Source of the DNA: Pseudomonadota bacterium
GTDB taxonomy: Bacteria; Myxococcota_A; UBA796; SXON01
Direction of reading: 5' to 3'
Length of the DNA: 64,000 bases
Assembly: GCA_030684355.1 (NCBI GenBank)
Contig: JAUXTN010000050.1
Span: forward strand, 1-64,000
The notes under the pieces: generated by a model
What the model saw: only the letters and a program-made list of their open reading frames with translations
What the model was told of the DNA's origin: nothing
The model's database searches: none
In this document: in pieces, positions 16,401 to 22,102 of the stretch
Position numbering within the stretch: position 1 is the first letter of the stretch
How the letters are laid out: each line of letters starts with the position of its first letter
Position numbers and translations under genes: made by a program

Positions 16401-18534
16401 GCACCACGCCGTCCACCCAGCCGTCGCAGTCGCCGTCGAGGCTGTCGCCGCTCGTGTCCGTGCCGGCGGGGTAGGCGCTGGCCTGGTCGTCGTCGCAGTC
16501 GTTGCCGCCCGCGTAGATGGAGACGAAGCCGTCGCCGTCGCCGTCGAGGAAGTCGGGAGCGTAGGTCCACTCGTAGATCGCGCCCTCGCTGGCGTACGCG
16601 ACGGTGTCGTAGGGGGCGCTGGCGAAGAGCGTCGGGAGGCCCGATGCATTGGCCGCGACGACGAGCCCGGTCCCGAGGGCCGCCGCCGAGCCCGATCCGC
16701 CGATGGCGTGGTCGGCGGAGTCGGTGTCGACGCTGCCGAGCGGGGCGGTCGTGAAGACGTAGGCGGCGCCGCCGCCCGAGGCCGCGAGGGCCCGGTTCGG
16801 GGCGGAGACGACGAGGTCGTCGGTGCCGTCGCCGTCGAGGTCCCCGCTGGCGAGCGCGCTCCCGAGGTTGGCGGACCCGGCGGTGCCGGAGACGACGGCG
16901 TCGGCGAGGTTGGCCGCGGCGATGCAGGTGAGGCCGGGATCGTAGACCCCGTAGGCCGTGCCGGAGTCGCTGTAGGTCACGTCCGCGGTCGAGGCGCCGA
17001 CGAAGAGGTCGAGGACCCCGCTGCCGTCGATGTCGGCGAGGAGGAGCGACGTGCCGAGGCGCGCGCTCGGCCCGGGGGTGGAGAAGGAGCAGCTCGCGGC
17101 GGCGTCGACGTCCTGGGTGCCGGAGAGGCTCCCGCCCGCGACGACGTAGACGGTGCCGGCGTTGGTCGCGCCGTCGTCCGCGTACAGGGCGGAGACGACG
17201 AGGTCCTCGGCGCCGTCGCCGTCGAGATCGCCCGTCGCGAGCGCGCCGCCCCCGAGCTGATCGGAGGCGTCGAGGCCGAGCAGGGTGGCGTCCGCCGAGG
17301 AGAGCGAGCTGGTGCCGGAGGGGAGGCCGCTGCCGAAGTTGATGTAGACCGCGCCGGCATCGGTGCCGCCGGCATCGGCGGTCGGGGCCGCGTAGACGAC
17401 GTCGCGGTAGCCGTCGCCGTCGAGATCGCCCGTGGCGAGGGTGGTGCCGGCCGCGGAGGCGCCGGTCGCGGGGCCGGTCCAGATGGCGAGGGCGTCGGCG
17501 GCCGCCTGGGTGCCGCTCCAGCTCCCGCCCTCCCACAGGTAGATCTTCCCGGCGCGGTTGCCGACGCCGTCGTTGCCGGGCGCGCCGACCAGGAGCTCGT
17601 CCTGGCCGTCCCCGTCGAGGTCGGCCGCGGCGAGCGCGGCGCCGAAGTCGTCGTCGGCGGCTTCGCCCTCGAACGTGGCGTCGGCGTTCGAGAGGTCGCT
17701 CGGGGAGCCGGGCCGGTAGACGAGCCCGACCTGGCCCTCGACGCGATCCTGCGTCCCGACGAGGAGGTCGTCCGTGCCGTCCCCGTTGATGTCCCCGGTG
17801 CCGATGACGCGGCCGGCGTAGTCGAAGTTCCCCTGGCCGGTCCAGGGATCCTCGAGCTCGTCGGTCTCGGCCTCGGCGCGCGCCGGGCGGGCGGTCTGGT
17901 CGCCGAACCAGATCGTCGAGCCGTCACTGATGGCCGTCGAGCAGGTCCACGGCAGGCCGTCGGTCGGGGAGTTCACCCCGATCGTCGCGGTGGCGGCGCG
18001 GTCGTAGGCGGGATCCCCCCAGGTGGTGTCGTCGAGCACGACGACGGCCTCGCTCCGGCCCTCCAGGAGCCAGATCTGGAAGCGCCCGCTGCCGCCGGCC
18101 GTCGCGTGCGCGACGTTGTCCCAGGACACGACGAAGGTGCGCCACGGCCAGGTGCCGTAGGTCGCGGTGTGGACGGTGCTCGCGGCGAGGTCGTCCCAGT
18201 AGGCCGCGATCCCGGTCCAGGTGGTGAACGCCCCGGGGCAGAGGCCCGTCGAGAGCGGGCTCGCGCCGGTGAAGAACAGGACGCCGTTCGACGAGATGGT
18301 CGCCTCCAGCCGCTCCGTCCCGTAGAACGAGAAGGCGAACGGGAGGTCGATGGTGACGGTCTCATCGTCGCCGAGGGGCCAGGCGTCGCCGCCGGTCGCG
18401 TCGAGCCACGCGTGGGACGGGCCGAGCGGCTCGTCGGAGTCCGTGTAGAGCACGCCCCCCCGATCCGGCCCGCCTGTGGCCGCGTTCGCGAGGGGGAGGA
18501 GCAGCAGGGGGACGGTGAGTGGGAGGAGGCGCAC
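13432..18534 (-). CDS. Giant secreted FG-GAP / MopE-repeat protein with MYXO-CTERM-like tail
   Basis: This 1,700-residue protein has a signal peptide (MRLLPLTVPLLLLPLANA) and an N-terminal beta-sandwich module to about residue 210. Six FG-GAP repeats follow (about 240-640; for example DINGDGTDDLLVG and DLDGDGQDELLVG), probably an integrin-type propeller binding calcium. Next come two DCDD-type metal-binding MopE repeats separated by two beta-rich modules (about 705-870 and 920-1065), then twelve tandem MopE repeats (about 1070-1610) with the pattern D-x-D-G-DG-x-GGDDCDD-x-D-x-N-P-x-A. A Thr/Pro linker and a tail with CGC, a hydrophobic helix (LAGLALAGLALG) and RRRRG complete it. The tail predicts sorting or anchoring at the outer surface. 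Each repeat has conserved acidic loops and Cys residues. Confidence 0.88.
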   Translation of the reverse strand: MRLLPLTVPLLLLPLANAATGGPDRGGVLYTDSDEPLGPSHAWLDATGGDAWPLGDDETVTIDLPFAFSFYGTERLEATISSNGVLFFTGASPLSTGLCPGAFTTWTGIAAYWDDLAASTVHTATYGTWPWRTFVVSWDNVAHATAGGSGRFQIWLLEGRSEAVVVLDDTTWGDPAYDRAATATIGVNSPTDGLPWTCSTAISDGSTIWFGDQTARPARAEAETDELEDPWTGQGNFDYAGRVIGTGDINGDGTDDLLVGTQDRVEGQVGLVYRPGSPSDLSNADATFEGEAADDDFGAALAAADLDGDGQDELLVGAPGNDGVGNRAGKIYLWEGGSWSGTQAAADALAIWTGPATGASAAGTTLATGDLDGDGYRDVVYAAPTADAGGTDAGAVYINFGSGLPSGTSSLSSADATLLGLDASDQLGGGALATGDLDGDGAEDLVVSALYADDGATNAGTVYVVAGGSLSGTQDVDAAASCSFSTPGPSARLGTSLLLADIDGSGVLDLFVGASTADVTYSDSGTAYGVYDPGLTCIAAANLADAVVSGTAGSANLGSALASGDLDGDGTDDLVVSAPNRALAASGGGAAYVFTTAPLGSVDTDSADHAIGGSGSAAALGTGLVVAANASGLPTLFASAPYDTVAYASEGAIYEWTYAPDFLDGDGDGFVSIYAGGNDCDDDQASAYPAGTDTSGDSLDGDCDGWVDGVVRVRDDAEEWAWDLDAIGGGATDRYDFESYAADDDIATYGDLTFAGDLTALGTVYGTAVVDTLGARLLPGATNTVGIAFADPVDALALRVLDPSDDFTLVATGPAGDVVTGYTFALAGDDRTSGVYRAFTFVDEVTAITLTGATSDGFGLDAIEVAWSADSDRDGDGFSDADGDCDDTDGTTSPDAAEDLADGVDNDCDGIVDAGDATAYTDAADWAAAAALDATSTIDFEVVGAGETILTQYFDDGVAFDGALVGATAVDGTPPHGTIGARLTGSSTRVVFTEDQPAIGLYVLDGDALLSVDAYDDGVLLYSVSFTPTSADAFYGLVFDVSVDELVIAAASDTFGLDDLSFSALGLDDADGDGQTERDGDCDDTDATTYDGAPETWYDGVDADCAEDDDYDADADGSDYPGDCDDEDPATNPTAADVWYDGVDSDCDGASDYDADRDGHDDIAFGGLDCDDTEGTVNPDATEVYYDGVDADCAGDDDDDADGDGFPIDTGTGTLDCDDTDGAISPDATETYYDGVDSDCSGETESDYDADGDGYDAVAWGGDDCEDAEPTAYPGAVGEVCYDSVDTDCGGEDDNDCDGDGYASDAHGGDDCDDGDTAVNPAAADSLGDGLDTNCDGSAEYDFDYDGYDGVAYGGADCDDADAAINPAAIDTCYDGVDTDCDAWDDNDCDLDGYASDLYGGADCDDTAGAIHPDATDFPYDGVDQDCGGESEYDLDGDGHATAFYGGDDCDDADATVYAGAPDTCYDGVDSDCGGGDDDDCDGDGHAAEGAGGDDCDDGDAGISPTAAEIEGDGIDQDCDGSDIVLCTDCDGDGYDADLDCDDTDATSYPGAPDPWYDGVDGNCDGANDFDADVDGADAIAWGGGDCDDSDAAVSPANTVDDCGGGDEDCDGESDEDCDYGEPPEDTGTPRDTGPVIADTATRDTAVDWRPDPSELVEPDILEQDSRCGCSAPGTSGTSGAGTLAGLALAGLALGRRRRG
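13680..15310 (-). repeat. Twelve tandem MopE-type repeats (DNA-level tandem repeats)
   Basis: The GTCGTCGCAGTC block, encoding D-C-D-D, recurs about every 105-160 bases across this stretch, always in frame. Unit lengths and sequences differ, so it is an old, diverged array rather than a recent expansion. It lies inside the giant secreted protein gene. Confidence 0.75.
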
Positions 18535-18557
18535 GCGCCAACTCTACCGCAACGAGA

Positions 18558-18589
18558 AGAGCCGCGCGGGGGTCTGCCCGCACGGCTCT
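18558..18589 (-). terminator. Rho-independent-type terminator behind the PEGA-like gene
   Basis: A 13-base stem with one mismatch (arms 18558-18570 and 18577-18589) encloses a 6-base loop. On the minus strand it is followed by TTCTCGTT. It begins about 30 bases after the stop codon of the gene at 18619-19782 and sits just upstream of the giant gene start. Confidence 0.65.
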
Positions 18590-18618
18590 CGGTGGAGGGG
18601 CCCCGGCGGGGCCGCCCG

Positions 18619-19782
18619 TCAGTGCATCCCGCAGCTCTCGCCCTCGGCGACGACGGCGCCGTCGTGATCGTGGCCGCGGTGGTCGTCGTGGTCGTCGTGG
18701 TCGTCGGGGTCGCGGCGGTCGTCCCGGTCACCGCGGCTGTCGTGCCCGTTGTCGCTGTAGGCGCGCTGGTGGGACGGCGCCCCGAAGTCCACGCGGACGG
18801 CGTCGAAGGGCTTCACCTCGACCCAGCCCTGGTGGACGACCCGGCCGCGGTCGTCGCGCACCTCGACCTCGTGCCAGCCCACCAGGGTCTCGGTGCGATG
18901 GGCGCCGTCGGGGGCGAGGGTCACCATGAGCCGCCCGTCGAGCCGCACCTCGGTGCCGAGCCAGTGGGCGCTGTCGAAGGTCACGAACCCGGTGCGGGGG
19001 GCGTCCACGCGCCAGCCGGTGGTGGCGCCGGCACGGATGTCCGCGGTCTCGCCGTCGATGAACTCACCCGAGGTGCGCCGCGCGGTCAGGTGGAAGCCGC
19101 CGAGGGGGAGGGTGGCGTAGGTGGTCTGCCCGTAGGCGGGGACGCTGCGGACGAGGCCCTTGGCGCAGACGAGCTCGATGGCGATGGGGAGGGGGTTCGT
19201 CACGACGAGGGTGCCGGCGCGGGGCACGTCCACGAGCCAGCGCGGCTCCTCGAAGGGCCGCAGATCCATGCGGGTGCGGGAGAGGGTGCGCCCGTCCGCG
19301 GTCAGGGCGAGGTCGTGGCGGCCGGCGGGCATCGGCACGACCTTGGCCTCGCCGGGGTTGAACGCGGCGCCGAGCTGCCCGTCGACCACGAGCTGGGCGT
19401 AGCGGTCGCTCTGGTTGACGACCTGCACGCGCGCGGTCTTCTCGGGGGAGAGGGTCACGCCGACGGTGCGGCCGGGGTTGACGACGAGGCGCGCGGTCTG
19501 GAGGGTGCGGACGACCCCGAACTGCAGGTAGGTGGCCCGGAGGGTGGTGTCGCCGGGGGCGGCGAGCAGCTCGGCGGTCTGCCACGAGGAGAGCGCGCGG
19601 CTCTGCTGGCCGCTCAGCGCGACGTTCACGGTGCCGCCGGACTGGTTCGTGACCAGGACGCGCCCGGGGGGCGGGCCGTAGCTGGGCTGGCCCCGGTGGC
19701 CCGCGTAGGCGGCGCTGGGCGCCACCAGGGCGAACATCGCCACCAGGGTGGCGAGGAGGGTGGGGAGCATCCTCTTGGTCAT
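18619..19782 (-). CDS. Exported PEGA-like repeat protein with His/Asp-rich C-terminal tail
   Basis: This 387-residue protein starts at ATG 19782 (GGAGAG upstream) with a signal peptide (MTKRMLPTLLATLVAMFALVAPSAAYA). The body holds about four repeats of the kind VLVTNQSGGTVNVALSG..., VQVVNQSDRYAQLVVDGQ..., LVVTNPLPIAIEL..., FVTFDSAHWLGTEVRLDGR, similar to PEGA surface domains. The last 45 residues are extreme in composition, built of Asp, His and Arg (DDHDDHDDHRGHDHD) and ending in CGMH, which suggests metal binding or buffering. The His-rich tail could instead hold nickel, zinc or copper for an unknown partner. It is divergent from lexA. Confidence 0.8.
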   Translation of the reverse strand: MTKRMLPTLLATLVAMFALVAPSAAYAGHRGQPSYGPPPGRVLVTNQSGGTVNVALSGQQSRALSSWQTAELLAAPGDTTLRATYLQFGVVRTLQTARLVVNPGRTVGVTLSPEKTARVQVVNQSDRYAQLVVDGQLGAAFNPGEAKVVPMPAGRHDLALTADGRTLSRTRMDLRPFEEPRWLVDVPRAGTLVVTNPLPIAIELVCAKGLVRSVPAYGQTTYATLPLGGFHLTARRTSGEFIDGETADIRAGATTGWRVDAPRTGFVTFDSAHWLGTEVRLDGRLMVTLAPDGAHRTETLVGWHEVEVRDDRGRVVHQGWVEVKPFDAVRVDFGAPSHQRAYSDNGHDSRGDRDDRRDPDDHDDHDDHRGHDHDGAVVAEGESCGMH

Positions 19783-19925
19783 GGTCTCTCCGTGCAGGGG
19801 GTCAGGTGCTGCACGACGGGAGTACGGATCGCGCGGACGGACCATTCGGGATCGAAGAAGATGCCGTGCTCGACGTATCGCGCGCCCATCGGGCGTCTGG
19901 ACCGGGGAATGGGTGGCTGAATGCC

Positions 19926-19954
19926 TTGACAGCCGAACGCCCGTTCAGTACGTT
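19926..19954 (+). promoter_or_regulatory. lexA promoter
   Basis: TTGACA (19926-19931) matches the -35 consensus exactly. After 17 bases comes TACGTT (19949-19954) as -10. Transcription would begin near 19960-19961, at the ATG itself, so the mRNA may be leaderless. The LexA operator fills the spacer. Confidence 0.7.
19933..19949 (+). promoter_or_regulatory. LexA (SOS) operator
   Basis: The palindrome GAACGCCCGTTC (19935-19946) lies between the -35 and -10 of lexA, where a bound repressor would block RNA polymerase. The wider 17-base site ends in GTTCAG and agrees at about 15 of 17 positions with the Myxococcus xanthus LexA consensus as I recall it. It predicts autorepression. Confidence 0.75.
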
Positions 19955-19960
19955 GGGAGC

Positions 19961-20596
19961 ATGGACGACCTTGCGCCCCGCCAGCGGGCTCTGCTGGATT
20001 TCATCGCCTCGTACCAGGACCAGAAGGGGATCCCGCCCACGATCCGCGAGATCGGGGAGGCCCTCGGCATCAAGAGCACCAACGGCGTGAGCGATCACAT
20101 CAAGGCGCTCGTGAAGAAGGGCTACCTCGAGCGCGTGGGGGACGCGCGCTCGTCCCGCGGCGTGCGGGTCTCCCAGTCGGCACGCGGGGGCTTTCGGGAC
20201 GAGGCGACGGTCGCCGTGCCGCTCATCGGGCGCGTCGCGGCGGGCTCGCCCGTGCTGGCGGAGGAGAACTACGCCGGCACCCTCCACATCGACAGCGCCA
20301 TGCTGCCCCACAACGCGCCGGCGTTCGCGCTGACCGTCACCGGCAACTCGATGATCGAAGACGGCATCCTCGACGGAGACTACGTGTTCGTGCGCAAGCA
20401 GAACACCGCCCGGAACGGGGAGATCACCGTGGTGATGGTGGATGGGGACGCGACGGTCAAGCGCATCTACCGCGAGAAGGACCGCATCCGGCTCCAGCCC
20501 TCGAACGCGGCGATGGGGCCCATCTGGGTCGAGCCCGGGCAGCAGTGCGACATTCTCGGGGTGGTCGTGGGCGTGTATCGACGCGTCCGCGGCTGA
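19961..20596 (+). CDS. lexA: LexA repressor
   Basis: LexA represses SOS genes and cleaves itself when RecA is activated by DNA damage. The 211-residue protein has the winged-helix DNA-binding domain at the N-terminus (PPTIREIGEALGIKSTNGVS, about residues 25-45). The cleavage site is Ala94-Gly95 (RVAAGSP), and the Ser130/Lys167 dyad lies in TGNSMIEDG and ATVKRIY. The start at ATG 19961 follows from homology. The GGGAG just upstream is only one base from the ATG, too close for normal use, and the promoter suggests a leaderless message. The histidine kinase gene follows after 18 bases. Confidence 0.96.
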   Translation: MDDLAPRQRALLDFIASYQDQKGIPPTIREIGEALGIKSTNGVSDHIKALVKKGYLERVGDARSSRGVRVSQSARGGFRDEATVAVPLIGRVAAGSPVLAEENYAGTLHIDSAMLPHNAPAFALTVTGNSMIEDGILDGDYVFVRKQNTARNGEITVVMVDGDATVKRIYREKDRIRLQPSNAAMGPIWVEPGQQCDILGVVVGVYRRVRG

Positions 20597-20614
20597 CCGG
20601 CTTACGATCGCGCC

Positions 20615-22060
20615 ATGGTGCGCCGCCGCCCCGGCCTCTGGTCCGCGATCGGGCTGAACCTCGCTCTCCTGACGGTCGCCGTGTCGGTGCTGGACGCCGG
20701 CGTGTTCTTCCTGGTGACACGCCGCGTGCTCGATGACGCCGCGACGGACCTCGCGGTCGGGACGGCGGACATCCTCGCGGAGGAGCTGACCGCGGTGGGG
20801 CAGGAGGGGTGGAAGCGGGTGATCGACGCCCGGCGACGAGCCGGGACGCGCGAGCTCACGTTGTACGGTGCGTCGGGAGAGGTGATCGCGGGCGAGCCGG
20901 GAGAGGCGGGGCCCGACGTACGGGCGGCGTTCTTCTCGCGGGAGGTCTCGGTGGGCGAAGTAGGGGGGCACGTGGTCGTCTTCGCGCCGGTCGGCGGGCC
21001 GGGCCGGCCCGAGGCCGTGATGCGGCTCGGCCTGCCGCTGAGCGTGACCGCGGCGCCCGCGTGGGTGGTGATCGGCGCCCACGCGGTGTTCTCGGCGGTC
21101 CTGATCGTCGTCTTCGGGCTGGTGCTGTTCCGGGGGAGCCTGTTGCGGCCGATCGAGCAGATGCGGGACGGCACGCGGCGGATCGCGGCGGGGGAGCTCG
21201 GCTTGCAGGTGAGCGAGGAGGCCCCGGCCGAGATCGCGGAGCTCGCGGCGGCGCTCAACACGATGTCCACGGCGCTCGCGGGGTACCGGGCGCGCACGGC
21301 CGAGCAGCTCGCCCGGCTGGAGGCCGCGAACGTCGAGCTGCGCCGAACCCAGGAGGCGCTGCTCCGGAGCGAGAAGCTCGCGAGCGTGGGGCGGCTGGCG
21401 GCGGGGCTCGCGCACGAGCTCGGGAACCCGCTCACCGCGGTGCGCGGGTACGTCGAGATCCTCGCGCTGGGGGAGGTCGACAGCGGGGACGAGGTCGTCG
21501 CGCGGTGCCAGCGGGAGGTCGAGCGGATGCACCGCATCCTGCGGAGCCTGCTCGACTTCGCGCGGCAGGAGGAGCCGGAGGTGCTCGAGGTCGACGTTCG
21601 GGCGCTCTTGGAGGAGGCGGTGCGGACCGTCGAGCACCAGGCGCCGTTCCGCGCGATCGTGGTGGAGGTCGCGGTGCAGGGGCGGCCCGTGCTCGAGGGC
21701 GAGGCCGACAAGCTCCACCAGGTGCTCGTGAACCTGTTGCTGAACGCGGCGGCGGCGGGCGCACGGACGATCCGGCTCGCGGCACGGACCGAGGCCGGCG
21801 ACGTGCGGATCACCTGCACGGACGACGGAGAAGGCATCCCCGAGGCCCACCTGGGCCGGCTGTTCGAGCCCTTCTTCACCACTCGAGCGCCGGGGGAGGG
21901 AACGGGGCTGGGGCTCGCGGTGTCTCACGGCATCCTGGCGCAACACGGCGGGCGGATCGACGTGTCGAGCGTGCCGGGGGCAGGGGCGGTGTTCAGCTTG
22001 CGAGTCCCTGTCGTGCGGGTCACCGGCACGATCGCTGCTGCCCCCGTCGTTTCGGTTTAG
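20615..22060 (+). CDS. Membrane sensor histidine kinase (orphan)
   Basis: This 481-residue kinase has a membrane helix at about residues 8-35, an extracytoplasmic region of about 110 residues, a second helix at 149-172 and a HAMP domain (LRPIEQMRDGTRRIAAGELG). A HisKA domain follows with the phospho-acceptor His267 in AHELGNPLTAVRGY, then an HATPase domain with N-box (NLLLNAAAAG), G1 (DDGEGIP) and G2 (GTGLGLAVSHG). The H-box is of the NtrB-like type. No response regulator lies within the window, so its partner is elsewhere. It sits 18 bases behind lexA and 42 bases before the Bat/MoxR operon and may be cotranscribed with either. Confidence 0.92.
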   Translation: MVRRRPGLWSAIGLNLALLTVAVSVLDAGVFFLVTRRVLDDAATDLAVGTADILAEELTAVGQEGWKRVIDARRRAGTRELTLYGASGEVIAGEPGEAGPDVRAAFFSREVSVGEVGGHVVVFAPVGGPGRPEAVMRLGLPLSVTAAPAWVVIGAHAVFSAVLIVVFGLVLFRGSLLRPIEQMRDGTRRIAAGELGLQVSEEAPAEIAELAAALNTMSTALAGYRARTAEQLARLEAANVELRRTQEALLRSEKLASVGRLAAGLAHELGNPLTAVRGYVEILALGEVDSGDEVVARCQREVERMHRILRSLLDFARQEEPEVLEVDVRALLEEAVRTVEHQAPFRAIVVEVAVQGRPVLEGEADKLHQVLVNLLLNAAAAGARTIRLAARTEAGDVRITCTDDGEGIPEAHLGRLFEPFFTTRAPGEGTGLGLAVSHGILAQHGGRIDVSSVPGAGAVFSLRVPVVRVTGTIAAAPVVSV

Positions 22061-22102
22061 TAGGACGACCTCCCCGGGTTCCCGGGTTCGAACAGGAAGC
22101 GC

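Noticed and set aside
12454..19920. A very long open frame on the plus strand, opposite the giant MopE protein gene
   Set aside because: It is the antisense of a well-supported repeat protein. Its product is low-complexity Val/Gly/Ala/Arg sequence without domains, which arises from GC-rich third positions.
22085..22093. A GGTTCGAAC word resembling a tRNA T-loop
   Set aside because: There is no acceptor, D or anticodon arm around it, and the flanking bases do not pair as a T-stem. The histidine kinase gene runs up to just before it.
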